Positions 27,614 to 36,222 are shown, counted from the stretch's first letter. The stretch is 64,000 nt of DNA from Pseudomonas sp. ISL-84 (GCA_018613035.1 JAGGRA010000002.1:40814-104813), one strand, 5' to 3'. Notes: generated by a model from the letters alone, not told the origin. Program-made: numbers and translations.

Positions 27614-28300
27614 GTGAAAAAATCACTAATCATTCTTGGAATTTGCGGTATCGCTGCACTGACAGCATGCCAAAACAATGCTGCAAGAGAAGATATTTAC
27701 GAAGAAAGCGGCAACACCATTAACGTCAACGACCAGCGTGCAGAATTATATAACCGGGATATGGGCAACGGCAGAAATGGACGAAACAATGCAGGCGAAG
27801 ACTTCGGGTATGTTCGCCATCAAAAAAGCCCAATTATGGGGGACAATGTTTCCGCTGACCATTATGCAGCAATTGACCGTGAACAAGTTGCTGATATAAT
27901 TGGTAAATATTGTACTGAAATTCCAAATGTAGATGATATATCTACCCTTGTTACAGATGAAGAAGTCTTAATTGTCTACAATACAGATTCAGAAAATCGT
28001 AATCAAACCGCAGACCAGGTTAAAAAGATGGCAATGTCTGTTGTACCTAGATGGTATCATGTTTATGTGAGTGATAATACTTCTTTAAGAAAAAACGTGG
28101 AGAATTTCGCCACTGTTGACTCAGACGGCCGTAATGCAGATCATGGCGTAGAACAATTAATCAAGCAAATGCTCAAATCCCCTCAGGGAGAAAAAATGAG
28201 CGAAAGCGAAAATGAAAACGGTGAAATGCAAGGAGAACGAAATGACGATATGGATAAAGATGATGTAAGCGAATCCCTCCAAAAAGCAGGAAACCGTTAA
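27614..28300 (+). CDS. YhcN/YlaJ-family sporulation lipoprotein
   Basis: 228 residues from GTG 27614, nine bases after GGAGG. N-terminal signal with lipobox LTAC (Cys19), then a low-complexity Asn/Arg/Asp segment (about 25-75), and a YhcN/YlaJ domain (about 80-180: REQVADIIGKYCTEIPNVDDISTLVTDEEVLIVY). The tail is acidic. This family sits in the spore or forespore membrane and affects germination and outgrowth; the position equals yutC in B. subtilis. Specific role not visible. Confidence 0.85.
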   Translation: MKKSLIILGICGIAALTACQNNAAREDIYEESGNTINVNDQRAELYNRDMGNGRNGRNNAGEDFGYVRHQKSPIMGDNVSADHYAAIDREQVADIIGKYCTEIPNVDDISTLVTDEEVLIVYNTDSENRNQTADQVKKMAMSVVPRWYHVYVSDNTSLRKNVENFATVDSDGRNADHGVEQLIKQMLKSPQGEKMSESENENGEMQGERNDDMDKDDVSESLQKAGNR

Positions 28301-28319
28301 AGTTGCATGTTTTCAAACG

Positions 28320-28357
28320 AAAAAGAGTCCAGCGATATGGCGCTGAACTCTTTTTTA
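28320..28357. terminator. bidirectional terminator between the lipoprotein gene and lipA
   Basis: AGAGTCCAGCG-ATATGG-CGCTGAACTCT with T run; convergent genes. Confidence 0.82.
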
Positions 28358-28362
28358 TTTTA

Positions 28363-29280
28363 TTAAGCTTCCTTGATTTCTTGTTCCCCCATTAGCTGCT
28401 TCTGTTTGGAAGCGGCATTTACCTGCTCGTCTGCATGGTAAGAAGAACGCACAAGCGGCCCAGCTTCACAGTGGCTAAAGCCTTTGCTCATGGCAATTTC
28501 TCTGAGCTCCTGGAACTCTTCTGGAGTATAATATTTCACAACTTTTATATGCTTCTTGGACGGCTGCAGATATTGGCCAATTGTCATAATATCAACGTCA
28601 TGGGCACGAAGGTCATCCATGACTGCAATAATTTCCTCTTTTGTTTCGCCAAGGCCAATCATTAAGCTGGACTTTGTTGGGATATCAGGCTGCATTTCTT
28701 TGGCACGCTTTAAAAACTCAAGAGAACGCTTGTATTTTGCACGTGCTCTAACTCTTGGAGTAAGACGTTCAACGGTTTCAATATTGTGGTTAAGAATATC
28801 AGGACGGGCATCCATTAATGTCTTAAGGTTTTCATAAACACCGCCCATATCAGATGGCAATACTTCAATCGTTGTGAACGGGCTTTTTCTTCTGATTGCA
28901 CGGACTGTTTCCGCAAAAACAGCTGCGCCGCCGTCTTTTAGGTCGTCTCGTGCCACTGCAGTTACAACAGCATGCTTTAGGTTCATCAGCGCAACTGAAT
29001 CTGCTACACGTTCCGGCTCCTGAAGATCCAATTCTGTTGGCAGGCCAGTTTTAACCGCACAGAAGCGGCAGGCACGCGTACAAACATCCCCGAGAATCAT
29101 AAATGTTGCCGTTCTTCTTACTGCCCAGCATTCGTGGATATTTGGGCATTTGGCCTCTTCGCATACAGTATGTAAATTTTTCTCTCTCATCATCTTTTTA
29201 AGGCCATTATAATTTTCGTTCGTATTCAATTTTATTTTCAGCCATTCGGGCTTGCGCAAGTACTCTTCTTTTTTGCTCAT
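28363..29280 (-). CDS. lipA: lipoyl synthase
   Basis: 305 residues, radical SAM enzyme that inserts two sulfurs into octanoyl groups on lipoyl domains. Auxiliary cluster cysteines C-x4-C-x5-C in [13 protein letters not shown] near residue 40, radical [11 protein letters not shown] near 67, and the C-terminal RSSYHA serine ligand region near 280. It consumes its auxiliary 4Fe-4S cluster, so it depends on carriers such as YutM and YutI. ATG with GGAGTGG upstream. Equivalent to YutB. Confidence 0.98.
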   Translation of the reverse strand: MSKKEEYLRKPEWLKIKLNTNENYNGLKKMMREKNLHTVCEEAKCPNIHECWAVRRTATFMILGDVCTRACRFCAVKTGLPTELDLQEPERVADSVALMNLKHAVVTAVARDDLKDGGAAVFAETVRAIRRKSPFTTIEVLPSDMGGVYENLKTLMDARPDILNHNIETVERLTPRVRARAKYKRSLEFLKRAKEMQPDIPTKSSLMIGLGETKEEIIAVMDDLRAHDVDIMTIGQYLQPSKKHIKVVKYYTPEEFQELREIAMSKGFSHCEAGPLVRSSYHADEQVNAASKQKQLMGEQEIKEA

Positions 29281-29676
29281 TTTCCCACTCCTTAGAAAAT
29301 CGTAAGCGCAGTTATCATGCGCCGAAGCTAGACGTATTAAAAAAGCCAGTCATAAAAAATTCCGACTAAGCTGATTAGGCTTCACCTGATGCCACTTTAT
29401 CATAATGAATTAAAGAGGACAAGCCGAAGATATTGGTATTACCATTAATTGATATTAATTAAATTTACCATTACTCACAAACTATATTAAGTAAAGCTTC
29501 ACTCAGTGGTTTTTTAAGGAGTGTTAGTTACGTCCCGCGCGATGCGGGTAACTCAGGCGTTGCCACAATTTATGGCGCCCGTTAGCCTGAGTTCCTAATC
29601 AGGGCCTATACGGGCAATAGCTTAACTGCTGCCCGTTAGACGCGATAGGCAGACAAGAAAAGAAGGGAGGATTTCC
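29281..29676. other. structured leader region between lipA and lytH
   Basis: About 396 bases with no gene. Left half should hold the lipA promoter. From 29534 to 29636 there are three consecutive hairpins described separately. Confidence 0.6.
29534..29636 (+). ncRNA. structured RNA candidate upstream of lytH (hairpin element, copy A)
   Basis: Three stem-loops in a row: CCCGC-GCGAT-GCGGG (29534-29548); AACTCAGGC (29550-29558) with GCCTGAGTT (29585-29593), enclosing an inner GCCA/TGGC stem; and ACGGGCA (29610-29616) with TGCCCGT (29630-29636). The second stem and its GATGCGGGT and GTTGCCACA flanks recur at 35768-35818 with compensatory changes. It ends 40 bases ahead of lytH. I do not recognise it as a known riboswitch. 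Confidence 0.55.
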
Positions 29677-30669
29677 GTGCGGATATTAATAACCGCTGCT
29701 GCGGCCTTATCGTTATTTCTGACTTCTATGTGTACAGTAAGCGCTCAGGAAAATCAGTCTGATCAATATAAGCAAAGGATGGAGCTATATAAAAAAGTGG
29801 AAGCCGTCACGAATATTCCCTGGTATTACCTTGCCGGAATTGACCAGTACGAGCGGAATGTCAGGCAGTCCAGAAGGGATATTCCCAAAGCCGATGGCAT
29901 TACCGGAATTTATTTTAAGCCTGAAGAATGGGCTGGGATATTAAATCCGGATTCAAATGATGAGAATCCCACATCTATTCAATTTTTCGATGGAATGGGA
30001 ATCGATGGGGATGGGGACGGAAAAGCAAGCCTGAAAAGCGATGAAGATGTACTTCATTCCTTTGCAAATTTCCTTCTAGCCTATGGTACAGATCATGACA
30101 ATTTAAAAATCGGATTATGGAATTATTATAAACGCGATAAAACGGTGGGCATCATCATCGGAAAAGCACAAGTGTATAAGCACTTTGGACGCCTTAACCT
30201 CGATGACCACGCTTTTCCCGTTCCTCTAAGAAGCAATTACAGTTACAGGAATACCTGGGGGGACGCAAGGGGCTGGGGTGGAAGAAGAATACATGAGGGA
30301 ACCGATATTTTTGCTGATTATGGAGTGCCTGTCAGGGCCACATCCTATGGCATTGTTGAAATGAAGGGCTGGAATAAATATGGAGGATGGCGAATCGGCA
30401 TTCGCGATATAAATAACAACTATCATTACTTCGCCCACTTAAGCGGATTTGCCAAGGACCTAAAGCTTGGCCAAATTGTTGAGCCCGGAATGCTAATCGG
30501 CGGAGTTGGAAGTTCAGGCTATGGCCCGCCTGGTACTTCAGGAAAATTCCCTCCCCACCTTCATTACGGCATATATAAGGATAACGGTTATACTGAATGG
30601 TCCTATGATCCATATCCTCACTTAAGACTTTGGGAAAGGCAAGATCGGATAAAAGCGAGGAAAAATTAG
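29677..30669 (+). CDS. lytH: LytH, M23-family peptidoglycan endopeptidase
   Basis: 330 residues. Signal peptide residues 1-23 (cut near VSAQ), an N-terminal helical domain about 30-175, and a C-terminal LytM/M23 domain with zinc ligands His206 and Asp210 (HEGTD) and His294/His296 (HLHYG). LytH (YunA) of B. subtilis cuts L-Ala from D-Glu in the spore cortex under sigma-K. GTG start behind GGGAGG. The leader contains a structured element. Confidence 0.92.
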   Translation: MRILITAAAALSLFLTSMCTVSAQENQSDQYKQRMELYKKVEAVTNIPWYYLAGIDQYERNVRQSRRDIPKADGITGIYFKPEEWAGILNPDSNDENPTSIQFFDGMGIDGDGDGKASLKSDEDVLHSFANFLLAYGTDHDNLKIGLWNYYKRDKTVGIIIGKAQVYKHFGRLNLDDHAFPVPLRSNYSYRNTWGDARGWGGRRIHEGTDIFADYGVPVRATSYGIVEMKGWNKYGGWRIGIRDINNNYHYFAHLSGFAKDLKLGQIVEPGMLIGGVGSSGYGPPGTSGKFPPHLHYGIYKDNGYTEWSYDPYPHLRLWERQDRIKARKN

Positions 30670-30680
30670 AATACAAACTA

Positions 30681-30720
30681 AAAAGGACTGCCTCTTCAAC
30701 AGGGACAGTCCTAATCTTTA
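30681..30720. terminator. terminator shared by lytH and metS
   Basis: AGGACTG-CCTCTTCAACAGGGA-CAGTCCT with A and T runs on both flanks, between convergent genes. Confidence 0.7.
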
Positions 30721-30722
30721 AA

Positions 30723-30830
30723 TTATTTTGCCTTTTTTGCTTTTGAAACTGCGTTCATAACGCTTGCTGCTAGGCCGCCCCAAATAATGAGCATCCCAAT
30801 CACCATCATTGTAATCGCGCTACCGGACAT
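30723..30830 (-). CDS. metS: MetS-like small subunit of the NSS transporter
   Basis: 35 residues, one membrane helix (about 5-24, ITMMVIGMLIIWGGLAAS) and a basic tail KAKKAK. AGGAGG lies 10 bases upstream of the ATG, which overlaps the transporter stop codon (TAATG), so the two genes are translationally coupled. Size, topology and position match MetS, the small partner of Corynebacterium MetP that is needed for methionine and alanine uptake. Function here is by analogy. Confidence 0.85.
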   Translation of the reverse strand: MSGSAITMMVIGMLIIWGGLAASVMNAVSKAKKAK

Positions 30831-32341
30831 TATTGAGATACCTCCTTCTTTTCAGGCATATCGAGCGTATTTTTCTGCCATTTGATGGACATGAAGACAA
30901 ACCCAAGGACAATCGCTCCGATTGCTACTCCCCAGCCGGAATATAGCAGGAAGCTAGTAGGATATCCTTCATAATTGTCTTTAATGTTAGTAATGATGTT
31001 TTGAACCATCATATAACCTAAAACTACTGGAGTAATGATGCCCAAGCACACTCTCCACCAGCCGCCAAGGCGGATATCAGACATGCTGTCTGCATGGTTT
31101 TGAAGATTCTTAAGCTCTTTTAGTACCCAAGCTACAATCACAACTTCAACCAGGCCTGCAAGCGCAACACCGAATTGGTTGATGAAATAATCGGCTGCAT
31201 CAAGGAAGTATAAACCGCCCTGAGTGGCAAACAAGATCGAGATAACGGCAGATAATCCTCCACCGTATAAAACCGCTTTTGTACGGGAAACCTTGAATTT
31301 GTCCTGAACTCCAGCAACAAAGGTTTCCACGATTGAAATTAAAGAAGACAATCCTGCAAGCACTAAACAGATGAAGAATAGTGAGCCGAAAAGGCCATTT
31401 AACGCAGGGAATTCATTGATGATCTGCGGGAAGACAACGAATGCCAAACCTACACCGGCAGATACAACTTCACTGACTGGGACTCCAGCTTGATTTGCCA
31501 TAAATCCTAGAGCAGCAAATACTCCGATACCAGCAAGCAACTCAAATCCTGAGTTAGCAAATCCTGTTATAAAGGCGTTGTTTGTAATATCAGTTTTCTT
31601 TGGCAGGTAGCTTGAGTAAGTTACCATTATTGCAAAGGCAATGGATAAACTAAAGAAGATCTGTCCATATGCCGCTACCCAAACTTTTGGGTTCGCAATT
31701 TGGCTCCAGTCAGGCTTGAAGAAAGCATCAAGTCCCTGTGCAGCACCTTCCAATGTAAGGGCGCGAACAACTATAATTAAGAATAATACAACAAGTGCAG
31801 GAATAAAGATTTTGTTCGCAATTTCAATACCTTTTTTAACACCTTTGAATAGAACGCCAAGTGTTATGACCCAAACAATAATCAATGGAATAAATACGCC
31901 TGGAACAATGGATCCAACCTGGCCGGGAGCTTCAGCTAGGTTTAAGTAGCTTCCGAATAAGAATCCTTCAGGATCATCTCCCCATTTCAGGCTGAATGAA
32001 AAACCTGCGAAAGACATAGCCCAAGCAATAATAACTGCATAATAAGTGGAAATGACAAATGATACTGCAACCTGCCACCAGCCAAGCCACTCATATTTTT
32101 TGCTTAATCTGGCGTAAGACAGCGGTGCAGATCCGCGATATTTATGGCCGATTGTGAATTCCATGACCAGCAAAGGAATCCCTGCTGTCAATAATGCAAA
32201 TAAATAAGGAAAGAAGAACGCTCCTCCTCCATTTTCATAGGCTACTGCCGGGAATCGCCAAATGTTTCCCAAGCCGACAGCCGAACCTACAGCAGCTAAA
32301 ATAAAGCCTGCCCTTGTACCCCACTGTGGACGATTATCCAT
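30830..32341 (-). CDS. neurotransmitter:sodium symporter family amino acid transporter (MetP-like)
   Basis: 503 residues from ATG 32341; the frame is open 18 codons further but without a site. NSS signature at the N-terminus: GFILAAVGSAVGLGNIWRFP, the unwound TM1 region that binds Na+ and substrate. About 12 membrane segments, longer than the 11-TM bacterial members. The adjoining metS suggests a MetPS-type methionine/alanine importer; B. subtilis YhdH/YocR are relatives. A CodY-like box is 68 bases upstream. Confidence 0.9.
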   Translation of the reverse strand: MDNRPQWGTRAGFILAAVGSAVGLGNIWRFPAVAYENGGGAFFFPYLFALLTAGIPLLVMEFTIGHKYRGSAPLSYARLSKKYEWLGWWQVAVSFVISTYYAVIIAWAMSFAGFSFSLKWGDDPEGFLFGSYLNLAEAPGQVGSIVPGVFIPLIIVWVITLGVLFKGVKKGIEIANKIFIPALVVLFLIIVVRALTLEGAAQGLDAFFKPDWSQIANPKVWVAAYGQIFFSLSIAFAIMVTYSSYLPKKTDITNNAFITGFANSGFELLAGIGVFAALGFMANQAGVPVSEVVSAGVGLAFVVFPQIINEFPALNGLFGSLFFICLVLAGLSSLISIVETFVAGVQDKFKVSRTKAVLYGGGLSAVISILFATQGGLYFLDAADYFINQFGVALAGLVEVVIVAWVLKELKNLQNHADSMSDIRLGGWWRVCLGIITPVVLGYMMVQNIITNIKDNYEGYPTSFLLYSGWGVAIGAIVLGFVFMSIKWQKNTLDMPEKKEVSQ

Positions 32342-32408
32342 AGTATTTTCTACCCCCTGTAAATAAATTACTTTTCTCCCAATTGAAAAGAACAATGGGA
32401 ACTTTTTA

Positions 32409-32423
32409 TATTTTCAGATAATT
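32409..32423. promoter_or_regulatory. candidate CodY box upstream of metPS
   Basis: TATTTTCAGATAATT matches AATTTTCWGAAAATT at 13 of 15 positions, 68 bases ahead of the transporter start, a usual repressor position. Confidence 0.45.
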
Positions 32424-32772
32424 CTATCTAACATAAACTAGTATAGCTACTTTTTTAAATTCTGTCAAAACATTATTTTGGCAATAATAATATTTTTCAA
32501 AATCCTTTAACCGAACACTATACTAAAGTAAAAGCTCATTCAAAATTAGTATTTTTCTATTTTAATTTTCAACTAAAACCCCTGCACCAGGATCTATTTT
32601 ATCTAGGGTTAATCTATTTGGTTTTTATCATTTTGTCCACACCTCCCTTAATAAACTTTATTCTCGCAACCCAAAAACTTTCATTAATTATTCAGAAAAT
32701 TCAAATTGTGGTTTTAGTTACCACTTACTAGTGCATAATGAAAATTTTGGACAAGTTCCCAGTATTGAACTT

Positions 32773-32797
32773 GTTTGCTTTGTCAAGACCCGGGAAT
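32773..32797 (+). promoter_or_regulatory. candidate sigma-B promoter of the stress protein gene
   Basis: GTTTGC, 13-base spacer, GGGAAT: close to the sigma-B consensus GTTTAA-N12-15-GGGTAT, 69 bases ahead of a YsnF/17M-type general stress gene. Confidence 0.55.
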
Positions 32798-32865
32798 AAA
32801 ATCAATGTGCTTCACTTTAACATTAAAGCTTAAAGCGCAACTTTATTTATAGGAGGTTTTTAATA

Positions 32866-33744
32866 ATGGATGCCAATATTATCGGAGTTTATAATTCACA
32901 GCGAGAAGTAGTAGATGCCATTCAGGAACTGCAGAATGACGGATACCCTGTTCAGGACTTATCCATCATCGCTCAAACAGAACATCTTGATTCATCTCTT
33001 GAAGATAAAACAGGTGTTCATGCAGAGACCTTCGAAACAAAGGATAGAGACAGCAGTGAAAGTGCAGGATTCTTAAACAGTTTAACATCATGGTTTGATG
33101 ATGGTAGCACAAATCAAGGTTCTACAGTGGAAAAATTTAGAGAGCTGGGCATGTCTGATGATGAAGCCAGCAAATACGAAACATATGTGAATGAAGGAAA
33201 AATCATCTTATATAGTGACAGAATTGATACCGCAACAGGTTTTACAGGAGGAACAACTGAAGCCAGAATGAATAGCACTTACACTGATGGTTATGACCAG
33301 CGCAACGGTTTAACTGAAGATGAAGAACAATCATTAAAGCTTCGTGAAGAACAGATGGATGTGACAAAGGATCGTGTTCAAGCTGGAGAAGTTGAGGTTC
33401 ATAAGGATGTTGTGGAAGAACAAAAAACCGTCAATGTGCCGGTTGAGCATGAAGAAGTATATGTAGAAAGAAGAAAAGTGGATGATCCGACTGCAGCAAG
33501 CACTTCACCAATTGGGGAAGATGAAACAATCCGCATACCAATCACAGAAGAACGAGTGGAAGTTTCCAAAAAGCCTGTTGTTACCGATGAAGTAGTTGTC
33601 GGCAAGCGTGAAGTACAGGAAACACAGCAGGTAACGGAGAATCTTAAAAAAGAAGAAGTTCATCTAGATGGCGGCCGTGAGTACGTATCTGATGAAAAAG
33701 ATATGGACCGTCCGGTTAATAGAAAAGATAACGATAAATGGTAA
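32866..33744 (+). CDS. YsnF/YflT-type general stress protein (GSP17M + DUF2382)
   Basis: 292 residues. N-terminal general stress protein 17M domain (about 1-112, beginning IIGVYNSQREVVDAIQELQNDG), an acidic linker, and a C-terminal DUF2382/YsnF domain (about 155-275) of charged beta repeats (EEVYVERRKV, EERVEVSKKPV, KREVQETQQV). This pairing is a common stress protein in Bacillaceae under sigma-B; molecular role unknown. ATG with AGGAGG upstream; a sigma-B-like promoter precedes it. Confidence 0.88.
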   Translation: MDANIIGVYNSQREVVDAIQELQNDGYPVQDLSIIAQTEHLDSSLEDKTGVHAETFETKDRDSSESAGFLNSLTSWFDDGSTNQGSTVEKFRELGMSDDEASKYETYVNEGKIILYSDRIDTATGFTGGTTEARMNSTYTDGYDQRNGLTEDEEQSLKLREEQMDVTKDRVQAGEVEVHKDVVEEQKTVNVPVEHEEVYVERRKVDDPTAASTSPIGEDETIRIPITEERVEVSKKPVVTDEVVVGKREVQETQQVTENLKKEEVHLDGGREYVSDEKDMDRPVNRKDNDKW

Positions 33745-33751
33745 TAGAGTT

Positions 33752-33782
33752 GAAGGGGTCTCCATAAGGAGCCCCCTTTTAT
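33752..33782 (+). terminator. terminator after the ysnF-like gene
   Basis: AAGGGG-TCTCCATAAGGAG-CCCCCTTTT, T run follows. Confidence 0.75.
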
Positions 33783-33826
33783 GTGGAAAAGGGAATAAGA
33801 TTCATGCTTGATCTGTACTTAAATAA

Positions 33827-33858
33827 AAAAAGGCTCTCTCACAAAGAGAAAGCCTTAT
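33827..33858 (-). terminator. terminator after the nhaC-like gene
   Basis: Minus strand AAGGCTTTCTC-TTTGT-GAGAGAGCCTT then TTTTT. Confidence 0.82.
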
Positions 33859-33874
33859 TCATCAGTATAAAGGT

Positions 33875-35455
33875 TTAGCTTGCTGTCTTTTCTTGCATCA
33901 TGCCATCTTTCTTATTGCCTGCTATTAGTGCAAAGGCAATTACAAGGACTGCAACAGTCAGCAATGCGAAAATGGTGCTTCCTGTAAAACCAATAATCAG
34001 GTATCCGATCGACGCGATGCCTGCCGAGATCAAAGCATATGGCAGTTGCGTCATCACATGGTCAATATGGTTACATCCTGCCCCTGTTGAGGAAAGAATG
34101 GTTGTATCAGAGATAGGTGAACAATGGTCTCCAAATACTGCTCCTGCAAGTACTGCTGCCATTGCCGGCAGCAATAGATTAATGTCTGTTGCAGCGGCAA
34201 TATCTCCTGCAATCGGAAGCAGGATGCCAAAGGATCCCCATGAAGTTCCTGTACTGAATGCCATGATTCCGGCAATGATAAATAGAATAACCGGAAGCCA
34301 GGAAGTACTCATGTTTGAACTTTCTACGATCCCGGCTAAATACTTTCCTGTTTCCAGACGGCCAATCAAGTCAACGATCGCCCATGCAAATAATAAGATA
34401 TAAACGGCAGGCAGCATGGATTTAATTCCTTCCCATACCCCTTTTCCAAAGACATTTGAGCTAATGCCTTTTAAAACAAAGGCCTGGCGCAGGAATAAGG
34501 CCATTGTGACAAATAAGCCAATCAGCCCGCCAAGGATTAGTGATTTCGAAACATCTGTGTTTTCAAAGATTTGCAGGATCGTTGCGTTACCTTCAACCGC
34601 TTGGGACCCTGTCCAGAGCATTGCCCCAACAGTACCGATGACAAGAGCCACAATCGGCCATACAAGATCGCCTACAGAACCTTTTGAGCTTGTTGGAAGA
34701 TCATCTTTCAGTTCACCAGGTGCAGGCTTGTCAGGATCCATGACTAATCCTTCTTCCACTGCACGCTTTTCATGAACTTTCATAGGCCCAATTTCTACTT
34801 TCCTTAATGCCACAATAAACACAATAGCCAAAGTAGACCATACATACAGATTCATCGGAATCATCTGGATGAATGCCGAGAATGCAGTAAACTCTGTTAC
34901 ATTATGGGCAGCAAGGATAGTGCCAATTAATGCAATGATGTATGCTCCCCAGCTTGAGACCGGCGAAACCACACAAACAGGTGCTGAAGTGGAATCAATC
35001 AAGTATGCCAGTTTCGCGCGGGATACATGCTGGCGGTCAGTAATCGGACGTGAAATCTGCCCAACTGCCAGAGCATTAAAATAGTCGTCAATAAAAATGA
35101 TAATACCTAAAACAGCTCCGACAATCTGTGCACCTGCACGGGTTTTTACCCGCTTCATGGCCCATTCGCCAAATGCCCGGCTTCCGCCCGAAATAGATAT
35201 AAATGCAGTAATAACTCCTAATACAAGCAAGAATAAAATAATATATACATTCCAGGTGTTCAGCTCTCCGTCTGAAACGAAAATTCCTTTTACTGCATCA
35301 AAAATAATGCTAAATGTTTCTGTAATGCTGAATTCAGCCAGCAAAAGGGCTGCTGTTACGATCCCTACTCCCAAAGACAGCAGTACGCGCCTTGTCAGGA
35401 TTACCATTGCGATGGCTACCAGCGGCGGCAGCAGGGAAAAAATCGTGTTTGCCAT
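33875..35455 (-). CDS. NhaC-family transporter under a lysine riboswitch (predicted lysine carrier)
   Basis: 526 residues from ATG 35455, behind GAGGAGG. About 12 membrane segments; NhaC-family features include FIDDYFNALAVG near residue 110, SPVSSWGAYI near 165 and SDTTILSSTGAGCNH near 465. Annotated in general as Na+/H+ antiporter, but an L-box riboswitch and terminator lie in its leader, and comparative studies have predicted L-box-linked NhaC proteins to be lysine transporters. The leader is interrupted by about 370 bases of repeat DNA. Confidence 0.85.
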   Translation of the reverse strand: MANTIFSLLPPLVAIAMVILTRRVLLSLGVGIVTAALLLAEFSITETFSIIFDAVKGIFVSDGELNTWNVYIILFLLVLGVITAFISISGGSRAFGEWAMKRVKTRAGAQIVGAVLGIIIFIDDYFNALAVGQISRPITDRQHVSRAKLAYLIDSTSAPVCVVSPVSSWGAYIIALIGTILAAHNVTEFTAFSAFIQMIPMNLYVWSTLAIVFIVALRKVEIGPMKVHEKRAVEEGLVMDPDKPAPGELKDDLPTSSKGSVGDLVWPIVALVIGTVGAMLWTGSQAVEGNATILQIFENTDVSKSLILGGLIGLFVTMALFLRQAFVLKGISSNVFGKGVWEGIKSMLPAVYILLFAWAIVDLIGRLETGKYLAGIVESSNMSTSWLPVILFIIAGIMAFSTGTSWGSFGILLPIAGDIAAATDINLLLPAMAAVLAGAVFGDHCSPISDTTILSSTGAGCNHIDHVMTQLPYALISAGIASIGYLIIGFTGSTIFALLTVAVLVIAFALIAGNKKDGMMQEKTAS

Positions 35456-35479
35456 TACTTGTCCTCCTCTGAAATTTGA

Positions 35480-35858
35480 TTGGTGTCCAGCTACAGGCGC
35501 CATCGGCTCGAGGTCATAAGCGTGTCTAGTTTCGGCTCCTAGGGACTCGAGGTCATAAGCCGTTCCCTTCCAGAAGGAAAAAACACCTTCTTACAGGGAC
35601 CGTCTTATGCTTGTCGTCCCTGGGCAGTCGCCTCAACATTTCTTCAATCCGTCAAGAAGGTTAAAGAACAACCTTCATGCCGGCTTGTCTTATGCTTGAG
35701 GCCCGCAGGATAAGGAAGGCTTCGTCAGCCTATTCATCGCACGACCAAAAGTGGCAGCTTTTGGGAGGATGCGGGTCATGCAGACGTTGCCACAGGATGT
35801 GGCGATTTTAGTCTGCGTTCATCTCAGGCGGGCGCCTTTCGCTTTTCGTAGGGGGAAC
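35480..35858. repeat. composite GC-rich intergenic repeat in the nhaC leader
   Basis: A mosaic with internal repeats: GACTCGAGGTCATAAGC and GGCTCGAGGTCATAAGCG, GTCTTATGCTTG twice, and long imperfect palindromes (CCTTCTTACAGGGACCG, GGAAAAAACACCTTC). Starts near GTCCAGCTACAGGCGCC and ends near GGGCGCCTTTCGCTTTT, so GGCGCC marks both ends. The same type of element is familiar from intergenic regions of several Bacillus genomes. Includes hairpin copy B. Confidence 0.65.
35768..35820 (+). ncRNA. hairpin element, copy B (inside the composite repeat)
   Basis: GATGCGGGT, then TGCAGAC (35779-35785) pairing with GTCTGCG (35811-35817), enclosing GCCACA-GGA-TGTGGC (35789-35803). Same order, flanks and spacing as copy A at 29540-29593, with two stem positions changed on both sides. 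Opposite to the direction of nhaC. Confidence 0.5.
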
Positions 35859-35887
35859 AACATGGATGATGACAGAGCGAAAATAAA

Positions 35888-35926
35888 AAAAGAGTAACGA
35901 TAGAGAAAAATCTATCATTACTCTTT
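35888..35926 (-). terminator. L-box-controlled attenuator terminator
   Basis: Minus strand AAAAGAGTAATGATAGA pairs with TCTATCGTTACTCTTTT (one G-U) around TTTTTC, then a T run; lies directly after the lysine aptamer. Confidence 0.85.
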
Positions 35927-35949
35927 TGAAGTAATTAGTTTCTCCATCA

Positions 35950-36156
35950 CGATCTGTAGCTCCCCATTATGAAGGCTTTGACAAAGTATATTCATACCTT
36001 CCCCTCATAATGACAGTGTTACTCCTATTCGAAGTAACCCCAGCGGAATAAACGCTGACCCATTTATTCTGCTTCGGCAAAATTCCCTTTCAGCTGCGGT
36101 CACGGTTGTCATCCTCACACAGCTTACTCTTGAATCCTGCTCCTCTACCCCATCGG
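35950..36156 (-). promoter_or_regulatory. lysine riboswitch (L-box)
   Basis: Read on the minus strand: GGTAGAGGAGC at the 5' side, AAGAGTAAGCTG, GAAAGGGAATTTTGCCGAAG, CCGCTGGGG, ACTGTCATTATGAGGG and closing GGGGAGCTAC, in the order of the lysine aptamer's conserved segments; GTAG/CTAC forms the inner part of P1. A terminator hairpin follows, so lysine should turn off the downstream nhaC-like gene. A 64-codon open frame in this stretch is incidental. Confidence 0.88.
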
Positions 36157-36222
36157 ATATGATAAGGTTTTTATACAATTGTATATATAAGTATAGCAAA
36201 CTGTGAATCTTCTTGCAAGCCT

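Larger units (their letters stand above)
32342..32865. other. divergent control region between metPS and the ysnF-like gene
   Basis: About 520 bases without genes. Contains two CodY-like boxes (32409-32423 and 32687-32701, each 13 of 15) and a sigma-B-type promoter at 32773-32797. No T-box, S-box or L-box features seen. Confidence 0.55.

Noticed and set aside
32342-32865. T-box or other leader RNA for the NSS transporter
   Set aside because: No T-box AGGGTGG-type motif or other aptamer core on the minus strand.
36005-36199. 64-codon minus-strand open frame
   Set aside because: It lies in the lysine riboswitch and its sequence is explained by the aptamer.
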